Source of the DNA: Arthrobacter silvisoli
Lineage (GTDB): Bacteria > Actinomycetota > Actinomycetes > Actinomycetales > Micrococcaceae
Assembly: GCF_003369445.1 (NCBI RefSeq)
Contig: NZ_QRCU01000076.1
Coordinates: 84,830 to 148,829, forward strand
Length of the DNA: 64,000 nucleotides
Direction of reading: 5' to 3'
Shown here one piece after another: positions 25,417 to 34,156 of the stretch. Under the pieces are notes generated by a model. The model did no database searches, was not told the origin of the DNA, and saw nothing but the letters and a program-made list of their open reading frames with translations. Numbering within the stretch: position 1 is the first letter of the stretch; every line of letters begins with the position of its first letter. The translations under genes and the position numbers were made by a program.

Positions 25417-27122
25417 CCCATGCAGACTGGATTTTCCACGGCGGCCCCGTCCACACCATGGACCCGAGTCGTCCCCTGACCGACGCCGTCGCCGTGGCCG
25501 GCGGCAGGATCGTCGCCCTCGGCGAGGACGCCGCCGCGTGGCGCGGGCCGGCGACCGAATACCTCGACCTTGCGGGCAAGGCGTTGCTCCCGGGCTTCCA
25601 GGACGCCCACGTCCACCCGCTGGCCGGCGGGATGCAGATGCTCGGCTGCGATCTCTCCGGCGTCCATTCGTTGGCGGAGTACCGCTCCCTGATCGCGGAC
25701 TTCGCCCGCACGCATCCGCGTGATGGATGGATCCAGGGCGCGGGCTGGTACGGCGACGTGTTCGACGGCGGCTTCCCGCACCGCACGGTGCTGGACGAGC
25801 TCGTCCCGGACAGGCCGGTGTTCCTCATCAGCCATGACGGACACGGTGCCTGGGTGAATTCGAGGGCACTGGAACTGGCCGGAATCACGGACGGTACCCC
25901 CAACCCGGACGGCGGCATCATCGCCCGGGACGGGACCGGCGCGGCCACCGGCATGCTCATCGAGCACGCCGCAGGCCTCGTCTCCGCCCTCATCCCGGAA
26001 CCGGACGAACAGCACATCCGCCGCGCACTGCTTACCGCGCAGTCCTATCTGCACTCACTGGGCGTGACCGCCTGGCAGGATGCCGCCGTCGGGCAGGCCC
26101 TGGGAATGCCCGACTCGTACAGGCACTACCTGGCACTGGAGGCGGACGGGCTCCTGACCGCCACCGTGACCGGTGCCCTCTGGTGGGAGCGGGACCGCGG
26201 CCTCGAACAGATCGAAATGTTCAAGACCCGCCGGGAGGCCGCGCGGGGACGCTTCCGGGCCACCGCCGTGAAGATCATGGTGGACGGCGTCTGCGAAAAC
26301 CTCACGGCGGCCATGACCCGGCCTTACAAGGGACACCCGCATGAGCTGGGCATGAGCCTGATCCAGCCGGACGAATTGGTGCGCATCGCCCGGGCGGTGG
26401 ATGCAGAAGGATTCGACCTGCACCTGCACGCCGTGGGGGACCAGGCCGTGCGGGACTGCGTCACCGCCCTCGACCTGCCCGGCCGTCCGGGGTGGGATCC
26501 GCGGCACCAGATCGCCCACCTGGACCTCGTGGACCCCTCCGACGTTGCCCGCTTCGCGGCGAGCGGCGCCATCGCGAACATCCAGCCGCTCTGGGCCCGG
26601 CGGGACCCCGTGCTTGTGGAGACCAAGCTGCCTTACCTGGACGAGGCACACCAGCAGGTCCATTTCGCCTTCGAGACCCTGCGCCGCGCCGGCGTCGAAC
26701 TGGCCATCGGCAGCGATTGGCCGGTCTCCAGCCCGGACCCGCTGTGGGGCATCCACACCGCGGTGAACCGCACGGCGCCGCCGGCAGACCCGCACGCCCG
26801 GGACGCGCGGTCGCAGAACGAGCCACTCCTGCCGGGGGAGGCCATCACCCTGGCTGCAGCGCTCGCCGCCCAGACCACCGGCGCGGCGCGCGCCAACAGG
26901 CTCGAGACCGAACGCGGAGCCATCCGTGAGGGCATGGCGGCCGACTTGGTGGTGCTCGACGCCGATCCCTACGCCGCCGAGGCCGCCGCCCTGGGCGGGA
27001 TCGGCGTCGAACTCACGCTCGCCGGCGGCACCGCCGTCTACAGCCGCGCGAACGATGCCGCACTGTCCACCCATGCCGCACTGTCCACCCACCCTGCGCT
27101 GTCCACTAACCCCGCGCAGTAG
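25413..27122 (+). CDS. Amidohydrolase of the YtcJ family
   Basis: 569 residues from the ATG at 25413, overlapping the permease stop. Metal-dependent amidohydrolase with DAHVHP (His66 and His68 as first ligands), the HLHAVGDQAVRDC segment carrying another metal His, and the GSDWPVSSPDP motif with the metal Asp. YtcJ-type proteins include N-substituted formamide deformylases, which release amines. That fits the surrounding amine-oxidising genes: a formamide or amide would be imported, hydrolysed to amine, and oxidised. The C-terminus carries three ALSTxxA repeats beyond the family core. The amide substrate is inference. Confidence 0.87.
   Translation: MTHADWIFHGGPVHTMDPSRPLTDAVAVAGGRIVALGEDAAAWRGPATEYLDLAGKALLPGFQDAHVHPLAGGMQMLGCDLSGVHSLAEYRSLIADFARTHPRDGWIQGAGWYGDVFDGGFPHRTVLDELVPDRPVFLISHDGHGAWVNSRALELAGITDGTPNPDGGIIARDGTGAATGMLIEHAAGLVSALIPEPDEQHIRRALLTAQSYLHSLGVTAWQDAAVGQALGMPDSYRHYLALEADGLLTATVTGALWWERDRGLEQIEMFKTRREAARGRFRATAVKIMVDGVCENLTAAMTRPYKGHPHELGMSLIQPDELVRIARAVDAEGFDLHLHAVGDQAVRDCVTALDLPGRPGWDPRHQIAHLDLVDPSDVARFAASGAIANIQPLWARRDPVLVETKLPYLDEAHQQVHFAFETLRRAGVELAIGSDWPVSSPDPLWGIHTAVNRTAPPADPHARDARSQNEPLLPGEAITLAAALAAQTTGAARANRLETERGAIREGMAADLVVLDADPYAAEAAALGGIGVELTLAGGTAVYSRANDAALSTHAALSTHPALSTNPAQ
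27060..27113 (+). repeat. Three 18-bp tandem repeats at the 3' end of the amidohydrolase gene
   Basis: Units at 27060, 27078 and 27096 (first unit GCACTGTCCACCCATGCC) encode ALSTHA, ALSTHP and ALSTNP. They extend the protein past the normal family end. Confidence 0.85.
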
Positions 27123-27150
27123 CAAACTTAAGCAGAGCAAAGGACCGATC

Positions 27151-28671
27151 ATGGATCAGCCAATCTCCTCAACCAGCCTTGCCCAAGAGCAAAGCAAGCA
27201 TCTGCAGAAATCCCTGGGCCGCTTCGACATCCTGTTGCTGGTGGTCGCGGCGGTCATCTCCGTGGAAGTCCTGGGCCAGGTCTCGGGCTTCGGCGGCGAA
27301 ACCTTCACCTGGACCCTCATCCTGGCCATCACCTTCATGGTCCCGTACGGGCTGATCTTCGCGGAGACCGGCGGCGCATTCACCGAAGAAGGCGGCGTGT
27401 ACGTCTGGACCAAAATGGCTTACGGCCGCGTGGTCGCCGCCATCACCTCCCTTTTCACCTGGGTCACCCAGCCGGTGTGGGTGGGCGGCGCCATGTCGTT
27501 CGTGGCGGTGGAAACCTGGTCCGAGTACGTGGGCCACGTGGAGGCCGGCAGTGTGGGGGACTACCTCTTCAAGCTGGCGTTCATCTGGATCACCGTGAGC
27601 TCGGCCATCATCAGCCTGAAGCACGGCAAATGGCTGCCCTCCCTCGGCGCAATCCTGAAGGTGGTGTTCCTGACCTTCTTCATCATCGTCACCCTGGTCT
27701 ACGGACTGCAGCACGGCTTCAACGGCCTGGACCTTGGCTTCTTCTCGCCCACCCTCGCCGGTTTCCTTGGCGTCACCCCGTTGCTGCTGTTCTCCTTCCT
27801 CGGTTTCGAATCCGGCAACAGCGCCGCCGGCGAAATGAAGAACCCGGCCAAGGACGTTCCGATCTCCGTGGCACGCTCCTCAATGATCGCCGCGGCGAGC
27901 TACCTCCTGCCGATCCTCGCCATCCTGCTGGTGGTGCCGTTGGACCAGATCACCGGCATCGGCGGGCTGTTCGGCGCCGTGGCCACGGTCTACACCGTGT
28001 TCGGCCCCGCGGCGGAGGCCATGCTCGCTGTCTCGGCCATCGTCTTCTGCTTCGTCCTGGTCTCGCAGGGCGCGGCGTGGATGATCATCAGCGACCGCAT
28101 GCAGGCCATGGCCGCCGCGGACGGTTCCTTCTTCGGCGGCTTCTTCGGCCGCTTCCACCCCAAGCTGGGCACCCCGATCCGCGTCAACACCCTTTCCGGC
28201 CTCGTGGCCACCCTGTTCATGCTCGCCGCCATGCAGCTCAGCGGGACCAGCAGCGCGTTGTTCGGTGTGGTGCTGACCATCGCCATTTCCACCTTCCTGC
28301 TCAGCTACCTCCTGGCCATTCCGGCCGCCGTCAGGCTGCGGAGGAAGTACCCGGACGCCGTGCGGCCCTTCAAGGTTCCTGTTTCCGACACCGGGTTCCG
28401 GATCCTGGGCGTCATCTGCTTCGCCTGGATCCTTGTCGGCTCGTGGGTGGCGGTCTTCCCGGGAACCTTGGAGGTCCTCTTCGGACTGGGCTACGACTTC
28501 GAAGGGGTCTGGGGCGTCTCCCAGCTGACCTTCGAAGCCTTCGCCCTGGGCACGCTCGGCAGCATCCTCGCCCTGGGAATCGTGGGCTACATCCGCGGCA
28601 GGAAGGTCCGCGACGCCGCAGGGCAAGCCGCCGTCGCTCCTGCCGAAGGCAGGACTACGCTTGGCGTATGA
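27151..28671 (+). CDS. APC-family amino acid/amine permease
   Basis: 506 residues from the ATG at 27151 (AAAGGA 7 bases upstream); longer frames run into the preceding gene. About 12-14 membrane segments. ETGGAFTEEGGVYVWTKMAYG is the APC helix-2/3 signature, and FSFLGFESGNSAAGEMKNPAKDVP the helix-6 consensus with the conserved glutamate and NP. The pattern is that of glutamate/GABA or putrescine-type antiporters in the APC group. It follows the amidohydrolase by 28 bases and overlaps the SDR gene (ATGA), so it belongs to the amide/amine operon. Confidence 0.88.
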   Translation: MDQPISSTSLAQEQSKHLQKSLGRFDILLLVVAAVISVEVLGQVSGFGGETFTWTLILAITFMVPYGLIFAETGGAFTEEGGVYVWTKMAYGRVVAAITSLFTWVTQPVWVGGAMSFVAVETWSEYVGHVEAGSVGDYLFKLAFIWITVSSAIISLKHGKWLPSLGAILKVVFLTFFIIVTLVYGLQHGFNGLDLGFFSPTLAGFLGVTPLLLFSFLGFESGNSAAGEMKNPAKDVPISVARSSMIAAASYLLPILAILLVVPLDQITGIGGLFGAVATVYTVFGPAAEAMLAVSAIVFCFVLVSQGAAWMIISDRMQAMAAADGSFFGGFFGRFHPKLGTPIRVNTLSGLVATLFMLAAMQLSGTSSALFGVVLTIAISTFLLSYLLAIPAAVRLRRKYPDAVRPFKVPVSDTGFRILGVICFAWILVGSWVAVFPGTLEVLFGLGYDFEGVWGVSQLTFEAFALGTLGSILALGIVGYIRGRKVRDAAGQAAVAPAEGRTTLGV

Positions 28672-29489
28672 CCGCCATTGCGAATGCCCTCACCGCACTC
28701 GTCACCGGGGCCACCGCCGGGCTGGGCGCTGAGTTCGCCCGGCAGCTCGCCGAGGAGGGCCACCACCTCGTGCTCGTGGCGCGCGACGCCGGCCGGCTCC
28801 GGGCCGAGGCGGAGGTCCTGGAACGGGATTACAGCATCACGGCGGAGGTGCTTCCCGCGGACCTGGCCGACGACGCCGGGGTGGCCGCCGTCGTCGAACG
28901 CCTGCTGGACGCCGCGCGGCCGGTGGACGTGCTGGTCAACAGCGCCGGGATCGGCCTGTTGCACTCCTTTGAGAAGAACAGCGCCGACGACGAAAAGCGC
29001 CACCTGCGCCTCCACGTCCAGACCCCCATGGAGCTCTGCCACGCTGCGCTGCAGGGGATGCTGCAGCGCGGCTCGGGCCGGATCATCAACGTGGCCAGCG
29101 TGGCGGCGTTCGCCAACCGGGGCAGCTACTCGGCAGCCAAGGCCTGGCAGGTGAGTTTCAGCCGCTGGGCGAACCTCGCCTACGCCGCCCGTGGGGTCAA
29201 GGTGACGGCCCTCTGCCCCGGATTCGTCCACACCGAATTCCACGACCGGATGGGCATGGACAAGTCCGTGGCGCCGCGCTGGATGTGGCTGAAGGCAGAG
29301 CGGGTGGTCAGCGAGGCACTGGCGGACAACGAGGCCGGCAAGGCCATCTCGATTCCCACGAAGCGCTACAAGGTGGTGACCGCCGTCGCCCGCGTCCTGC
29401 CTGCACGGCTTACGGCAGGCCCGCCGAAGAGGCCGCTGCCGGCTTCGCCGGAAAGCGCCTCTACAGACGGCGCTTCCTCGAACGGATAA
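28668..29489 (+). CDS. Short-chain dehydrogenase/reductase
   Basis: 273 residues. Classical SDR: cofactor loop TGATAGLG (residues 13-20), NSAG at the end of strand 4, catalytic Tyr154 and Lys158 in YSAAK, preceded by INVASVAA with the catalytic Ser, and the PGFVHTEF motif. The R after strand 2 (VARDAGRL) favours NADP(H). After residue 240 comes a disordered proline/serine tail. ATGA overlap with the APC permease. The 3' end overlaps the convergent FUSC gene by 29 bases. The alcohol or ketone substrate is unknown. Confidence 0.9.
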   Translation: MTAIANALTALVTGATAGLGAEFARQLAEEGHHLVLVARDAGRLRAEAEVLERDYSITAEVLPADLADDAGVAAVVERLLDAARPVDVLVNSAGIGLLHSFEKNSADDEKRHLRLHVQTPMELCHAALQGMLQRGSGRIINVASVAAFANRGSYSAAKAWQVSFSRWANLAYAARGVKVTALCPGFVHTEFHDRMGMDKSVAPRWMWLKAERVVSEALADNEAGKAISIPTKRYKVVTAVARVLPARLTAGPPKRPLPASPESASTDGASSNG

Positions 29490-30507
29490 GCACCACCACG
29501 GCGATCCCGGTCAGCGCCCCCACCAGGGTCTCGATGCCGCGCTCTTTGATCAGGCGCCCTGGATCCGTATGTGCGGCCAACTCCGTCATCAGCAGGATCA
29601 CCGGAGTGAAGAACACCATGGCCCAGCCGTAGTGCCGCGTCATGAAGAGCTCGGTGCAGAACTGGCAGATGATCACCAAGGCGACCAGCACAAGGGTGGC
29701 CGGGAGGTGCTGCAGGGGAGACAGCGGGCCGGGGAAAAGTACGACGGCCACGACGCCGAGGCCCAGGAAGGTGCCCACGATGCGGTGGATGCCGCGGTTG
29801 ACGGCGCTGGGCATGTCGGCGCCGGCCAGCGGGACCGCCGCGGCAGCCATCGCCCAGTGCGGATAGCCGCTGCCGCTCAGCACGCCGATCGCTCCTGCGG
29901 CACCCACCGCCGTTACGTAGCGGGCGGCATGCACGACGGCGGCCCGCCGGAGCTGCGGGGTCAGGGCCGGGGCGTATCGGACGGCGCCGGACTTCCAGGC
30001 GCGGACCCGGAGCCAGCCTGCGAAGCCGACCAGCAACGAGAACGACGCCGACGCCGCCGCGATCAGCACGGCCACCCCGAAGGGGGCGGCCAGGGGAACG
30101 GAGGCGCAGGCGCCGAGCGCGAGGATGCCGAAGAACGGACCGTTGGGCTTGAGCCGTACCCGGTCGGAATAGACGGAACCGACGCCGGCCAGTAGCGCTT
30201 CCACCACCACGAGCCCCCAGGAGTGGATGTGGTTCATGGCAAGGAAGGTGCCCACGGTGACGCCGCCAACCAGCACCGCCGCCGCCTGGAGCTGGTGCCT
30301 GAGCCGCAGCTGGTGGCCTTCGTTCCTGCCGTACATTGCGGTGAGGCCGCCGAACACCGCGTAAAGCGTGAGCTCGGGCCTGCCGATCGCCAGCAGGAAC
30401 AGCGTGGGTACCGCGACGCTGAGTGCGACACGCACCGCGGAGAGGCGGTCGTTGTTCGCGGGGCCGATCGAGTTGAGGTCCCGGGCGAGGGAGAGAAGCT
30501 TGCGCAC
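29461..30507 (-). CDS. FUSC-like / aromatic acid exporter-type membrane protein
   Basis: 348 residues if started at the GTG at 30507 (VRKLLSLARDL). Neither this nor alternative starts (TTG near 30562, ATG at 30640) has a good ribosome site, so the N-terminus is uncertain; the ATG would overlap the divergent SRPBCC gene. Two sets of membrane helices are seen: residues about 20-130 (RVALSVAVPTLFLLAIGRPELTLYAVFGGLTAMYGRNEGHQLR, a FUSC_2 signature) and a second half from SGSGYPHWAMAAAAVPLAG onward, ending in RSRKRR. FUSC proteins export organic acids or are of unknown function. Confidence 0.75.
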   Translation of the reverse strand: MRKLLSLARDLNSIGPANNDRLSAVRVALSVAVPTLFLLAIGRPELTLYAVFGGLTAMYGRNEGHQLRLRHQLQAAAVLVGGVTVGTFLAMNHIHSWGLVVVEALLAGVGSVYSDRVRLKPNGPFFGILALGACASVPLAAPFGVAVLIAAASASFSLLVGFAGWLRVRAWKSGAVRYAPALTPQLRRAAVVHAARYVTAVGAAGAIGVLSGSGYPHWAMAAAAVPLAGADMPSAVNRGIHRIVGTFLGLGVVAVVLFPGPLSPLQHLPATLVLVALVIICQFCTELFMTRHYGWAMVFFTPVILLMTELAAHTDPGRLIKERGIETLVGALTGIAVVVLIRSRKRRL

Positions 30508-30637
30508 CGGGGAATACCGCCGTTCTTCTTTGTGGGACCGGGCCTTCCCGAAAAGTACCAAACGGCGCGGTTGCCCGCTATCAGCCCGGTCACACTGTGC
30601 GCAGCGCCATGGCGCAGCGGCGTGCAAGAATCCTCCC

Positions 30638-31132
30638 ATGGCGGTCTCGTTTACCTGCCGGACCCGGCTGGACATGTCCCCGGAGCAGGCCTTCGACCTT
30701 TCCCGCAGCGTGGATGCCCACCTGGGTTCAATGGCTAAGTCCGGCGAACGGGCGGTGGCCGGGGTGACCGCCGGCCTGATGTCCCTGGGCGACACGGTTA
30801 CCTGGCGGGCAAGGCATTTCGGGCTGCCGGTGCGGATGACCAGCCGGATCACGCAGTTCAGTTTCCCGGAGTCCTTCACCGACGAGCAGGAGCGCGGCCC
30901 GTTCCGTGCCTTCCGGCACGTGCATGAATTCCTGCCCGACGGTCCGCCGGCCGGTGCTTCGGCGCCCGACGCTTCAAAGCCCGACGGCGGCGGGACCCTC
31001 ATGATCGACCACGTCGAGTTCACTGCCCCGTTTGGTGTGTTGGGCCGCCTCGTGGAGAAGGCATTCCTGGGGCGGTACCTGCAGCGCCTGATCGAGGAAC
31101 GGAACAGGTACCTGCGGGGCCTTGGCCGCTGA
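30638..31132 (+). CDS. SRPBCC-family ligand-binding protein (polyketide cyclase/dehydrase-like)
   Basis: 164 residues from the ATG at 30638. The START-like fold is visible from the N-terminal FTCRTRLDMSPEQAFDLSRSVDAHLGSM strand-helix, the VTWRARHFGLPVRMTSRITQF strands, HVHEF, and the ending MIDHVEFTAPFGVLGRLVEKAFLGRYLQRLIEERNRYL, characteristic of the cell-division-inhibitor-like / COG4276 branch. No obvious Shine-Dalgarno precedes it. It is divergent from the FUSC gene with 130 bases between. Function unknown, possibly small-molecule binding. Confidence 0.78.
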   Translation: MAVSFTCRTRLDMSPEQAFDLSRSVDAHLGSMAKSGERAVAGVTAGLMSLGDTVTWRARHFGLPVRMTSRITQFSFPESFTDEQERGPFRAFRHVHEFLPDGPPAGASAPDASKPDGGGTLMIDHVEFTAPFGVLGRLVEKAFLGRYLQRLIEERNRYLRGLGR

Positions 31133-31180
31133 GCCGGTGACGACGCCTCTCCTTGTTGATGCATTCCCGCCGGTTCGCAA

Positions 31181-31203
31181 AATATGTAGACTGGTCTATT
31201 ATT
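31181..31203 (+). promoter_or_regulatory. LmrA/YxaF-type operator in front of the TetR gene
   Basis: The segment contains the dyad TAGAC-TG-GTCTA (31187-31198) with AT-rich flanks. As I recall the published Bacillus subtilis LmrA/YxaF (QdoR) box, AWTATATAGANYGGTCTATATWT, 20 of 23 positions agree. It ends 5 bases before the ATG of a repressor of that same family, implying autoregulation of the two-gene operon. Confidence 0.7.
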
Positions 31204-31208
31204 TCCTT

Positions 31209-31808
31209 ATGCCATCCAAAGGAAACCTGACAAAGGCACGGCTCGCAGAGTCCATGCTCGAGCTCATCCAGACCAGCGGCTACAGCGGCACAGGCCTGAA
31301 CGCCGTGATCGAACACGCCGCAGCACCAAAGGGGTCGATCTACTTCCACTTCCCCGACGGGAAGGAGGGACTGGGCGTCGCCGCGGTCGAACTCGCCGCG
31401 AAGCAGTTCGAGGCGCTGATTGCAGAGGCCGCAGTTTCAGCGGGCGGGGCGGCCGGAGCGGCCCGCGCCGTGATCGAGACCCTGGCGGCCATCGTCAGCG
31501 AGAGCGACTACCGGCTGGGTTGCCCGGTTTCCGTCGTCACGCTGGAAATGGGTGCTGAGAACGAGCGGCTGCGGCAGGCGTGCGCCACCGCCTTCGAGTC
31601 GTGGATCGCCCCGACGGCCGCGTTGCTCGAGGCCAGTGGTATTGACGCCGAGGGGGCCCGGTCCCTGGCGACCGTCGTCGTGTCGACGATCGAAGGGGCG
31701 GTGATCGTCTCTCGCGCCACGCGGAGCACCCGGCCCTTGGGCGCGGCCGCCGACGTCGTGGCCGAACTCATCGACCAGCGCTGCCAGGCAATCGGGGGGA
31801 CGCGATGA
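31209..31808 (+). CDS. TetR-family repressor of the LmrA/YxaF subgroup
   Basis: 199 residues from the ATG at 31209. The DNA-binding domain TKARLAESMLELIQTSGYSGTGLNAVIEHAAAPKGSIYFHFPDGKEGLGVAAVELA carries the LmrA/YxaF hallmarks GxxGTGLNxI and APKGSIYFHFPxGKE. The C-terminal effector domain has RLGCPVSVVTLEM and IEGAVIVSRATRSTRPL. In B. subtilis this subgroup responds to flavonoids and lincomycin and controls an exporter and quercetin dioxygenase. Here it overlaps (ATGA) a fused SDR/hydrolase and has a near-consensus operator immediately upstream. The inducer is unknown. Confidence 0.9.
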   Translation: MPSKGNLTKARLAESMLELIQTSGYSGTGLNAVIEHAAAPKGSIYFHFPDGKEGLGVAAVELAAKQFEALIAEAAVSAGGAAGAARAVIETLAAIVSESDYRLGCPVSVVTLEMGAENERLRQACATAFESWIAPTAALLEASGIDAEGARSLATVVVSTIEGAVIVSRATRSTRPLGAAADVVAELIDQRCQAIGGTR

Positions 31809-33634
31809 CTCCGCACGAAGTCCCCCGTCACGCCCTGGTCTTCGGAGCCTCGGGACTGGTCGGCCGGCACCTCGTCCTCACCCTTGCAGAGGCTGGTGCG
31901 AACGTCACGGCGGCAGTCCGGACCACCACGTCGGGAGAGTGGGTCCAGCAGTGGGTCAGGGAGCGTGGCCTGACACGGAGCATCAGCACGACGATTGTCG
32001 ACTTCGATGCCCCTGAAATCGTCGCGGGCGGCCCCTCGGCGTTCCCGTTCATCACCGAGATCCACAACTGCGCCGGGTCCTACCGATTCGGAATGACCGC
32101 CCAGGAGGCACGCAGTGCGAACGTCGGCATCGTCGAGAAGCTCATCGACTTCGCCGGGGATCTCCCCAAGCTGCAGCGCGTCGTCCATGTGTCGGGCTAC
32201 CGCGTCGGCGGACAGGACCCCGCAACTGTTCCGTGGCCAGACGAGCACCGCGCCGCGGTCTACAAGGAACTGGGCGGCTACGAAGCCTCGAAGGTTGAAT
32301 CCGACGCGATCTTCCAGGCCCTAGCCCTGGAGCGCGGAGTTCCCTGGACCATCGTCAATCCGTCCAGCGTGATCGGCGACAGTGTGACCGGGGAGTCCGA
32401 CCAGCACATCGGGCTGGCCACCACCATCGAGCAGGTCTGGGACGGCACCGCGGCCGCCCTGCCCGCCGGGAAATCGACGTTCCTCCCGGTCGTCACGGTC
32501 GACTACCTGGCGACCTTCATGGCGGCGGCAGCGGTCGATCCCGCTGCTGCGGGCAAGGCCTACTGGGTCCTGGACGACGCCACCCCGCCGCTGGCAGATC
32601 TGCTCACGCACGTCGGCCGGCATCTCGGCGCGAAGGTCCCGCGGCTGAGGATGCCGGTCGGGGTCATCAAGCGGCTCCCGCAGCGCATCACCAAGGCGGA
32701 TCCCGAGACGCTCGGCTTCCTGTCCGCCGACCGCTATCCGACAGAGTCCGCCGTCGAGTTGGCCGACAGACACGGGATCCACACGCCCGGCGTGCTGGTG
32801 TCCCTCGACCGGTGGGCCGACCACCTGGCCGCGCATCGTTTCGGTGCCGCCAAGGCGGACGACCGTCGGTTCGTCGACGCCGGCGGTGTGAGGACCTTCG
32901 AACTCGGCGTCCCCGGATCCAGCCGGGTGATCCTTCCCGGCCTGCCGGTCAACGCCGACACCTGGGCCGAGGTAGCCTCGGGCATCGGCGCACGGGCCGT
33001 CGACCTGCCCGGACTCGGCCTCAGCGGCGGAACAGGCGTTCAGGACTGGGAACAGTGGCTGCCCGCCGTGCTGGGTGACGAACCCACCGACCTCATCGGC
33101 CATTCCATTGGCGCGGCTGCGGCCGTGCTCGCAGCTGACGGGTTCCCGGAGCAGATCAGGTCCCTCACCCTGATCGCACCGTTCTTCCTCCAGGGCCCGG
33201 CGGGTGTCCCGGCCGGACTGAAGCCGTTCGTCAGGACCTACTTGCGGCGTACCGGCCCGGTACGGCTGTCCCGCCGGCTGACCGGATCGGAAGCGAGTGC
33301 GGCTGCTCTCGAGTCAAGTGTCGGTGACCTCAAGCGAAGGAGCGCCAAGAGGGTGGCAGAGCATCTCGCCCGTGCGGGATCGAAGCAGTGGCGTGCCGAA
33401 CTCCGGGAAGCGCTGGGACGATTCAGCGGCCCGGTCCGCATCATCACGGGAAGCGGAGACCCCCTCGCCCCGGGCGCGGTTGAGCAGCTCGAGTCACTTC
33501 CGAACGTCGAGCTGATCTCGGTGCCGGGTGCCGGGCACCATCCGCAACTGACCCATGGCGATGCCCTCGTCGATCTGCTCACGGGAGACCTGGTCAAGGA
33601 ATCGGTCGCGTGGACAGGACGCCCGGGGTTTTAA
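31805..33634 (+). CDS. Fusion of an NAD(P)-dependent epimerase/reductase with an alpha/beta hydrolase
   Basis: 609 residues, two enzymes in one chain. Residues about 8-345 are an extended SDR: nucleotide loop GASGLVG (14-20), HNCAGSYRF, HVSGYR, catalytic Tyr159 and Lys163 in YEASK, and NPSSVIG. Residues about 360-600 are an alpha/beta hydrolase: nucleophile Ser434 in GHSIGAA, acid Asp552 in GSGDP and base His578 or His579 in GAGHHPQL; the cap region is arginine-rich. No frame break separates them. The chain would reduce or isomerise and also hydrolyse related compounds, such as an ester or thioester and its ketone. Co-expressed with an LmrA/YxaF-like repressor, suggesting detoxification or catabolism of a hydrophobic inducer. 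Confidence 0.85.
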   Translation: MTPHEVPRHALVFGASGLVGRHLVLTLAEAGANVTAAVRTTTSGEWVQQWVRERGLTRSISTTIVDFDAPEIVAGGPSAFPFITEIHNCAGSYRFGMTAQEARSANVGIVEKLIDFAGDLPKLQRVVHVSGYRVGGQDPATVPWPDEHRAAVYKELGGYEASKVESDAIFQALALERGVPWTIVNPSSVIGDSVTGESDQHIGLATTIEQVWDGTAAALPAGKSTFLPVVTVDYLATFMAAAAVDPAAAGKAYWVLDDATPPLADLLTHVGRHLGAKVPRLRMPVGVIKRLPQRITKADPETLGFLSADRYPTESAVELADRHGIHTPGVLVSLDRWADHLAAHRFGAAKADDRRFVDAGGVRTFELGVPGSSRVILPGLPVNADTWAEVASGIGARAVDLPGLGLSGGTGVQDWEQWLPAVLGDEPTDLIGHSIGAAAAVLAADGFPEQIRSLTLIAPFFLQGPAGVPAGLKPFVRTYLRRTGPVRLSRRLTGSEASAAALESSVGDLKRRSAKRVAEHLARAGSKQWRAELREALGRFSGPVRIITGSGDPLAPGAVEQLESLPNVELISVPGAGHHPQLTHGDALVDLLTGDLVKESVAWTGRPGF

Positions 33635-33660
33635 CGGGGGAAAATTGAACGGCCAGGGCG

Positions 33661-34086
33661 CTACTCCGCCACCAGCTCCACCTCGTAACCGTCCGAGTTG
33701 ATCAGGAAGGCTGCGTAGTGCTCCGGGCCGCCGGCATGGGGATACTTGTCCGCGTAGAGCTCGAACCAGTCCGAGTCCACGGCGAGCTCCTTCAGCCGGT
33801 CCACGTTGTCCCTGCTGCCTCCGTGGAACGCCACGTGGTTCATGCCGGCGTCGGTGCGCCGGTGGATGGTGCTGGTGAGGTCGGGAGACTGCTCAACCAC
33901 CACGTAGGCGGAGCCCAGTTTCCAGCTGCAGCCGTTGGGCCACTGCCGGAAGGGAGAGTAGCCGAGCTCCGTGAGCAGCCAGCCCCACTCGGCCGCCGCG
34001 CGTTCGAAGTGGGGGACCCAGATTTCCAGATGGTGCAGTGACCCCACAGACGAACCCACGGTAGAACCCACAGAAGCATCGGCCAT
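33661..34086 (-). CDS. VOC (glyoxalase/bleomycin resistance-like) protein
   Basis: 141 residues. Single-chain VOC protein: HHLEIWVPHFERAAAEWGWLLTELGY (first beta-alpha module), DAGMNHVAFHGGSRDNVDRLKEL (second module) and the ending EHYAAFLINSDGYEVELVAE. Potential metal residues are the first His (HHLEIWV), the His of NHVAF and the Glu of YEVELV. A serine/valine-rich N-terminal stretch with SVGSTVGSSVGS repeats precedes the fold; an internal start near residue 16 is conceivable. Converges with the fusion gene. Function not assignable. Confidence 0.8.
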   Translation of the reverse strand: MADASVGSTVGSSVGSLHHLEIWVPHFERAAAEWGWLLTELGYSPFRQWPNGCSWKLGSAYVVVEQSPDLTSTIHRRTDAGMNHVAFHGGSRDNVDRLKELAVDSDWFELYADKYPHAGGPEHYAAFLINSDGYEVELVAE

Positions 34087-34156
34087 CTGCCGAGTCTAAG
34101 GCGATGGCCGATGCTTCCGGTAGGAGGCGCCGGTGGGCGGGGCGAAGCGGGACGCC

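Noticed and set aside
29461..31164. Long 567-residue version of the FUSC-like protein
   Set aside because: The extra N-terminus would cover the whole divergent SRPBCC gene and has no family pattern or membrane helices.
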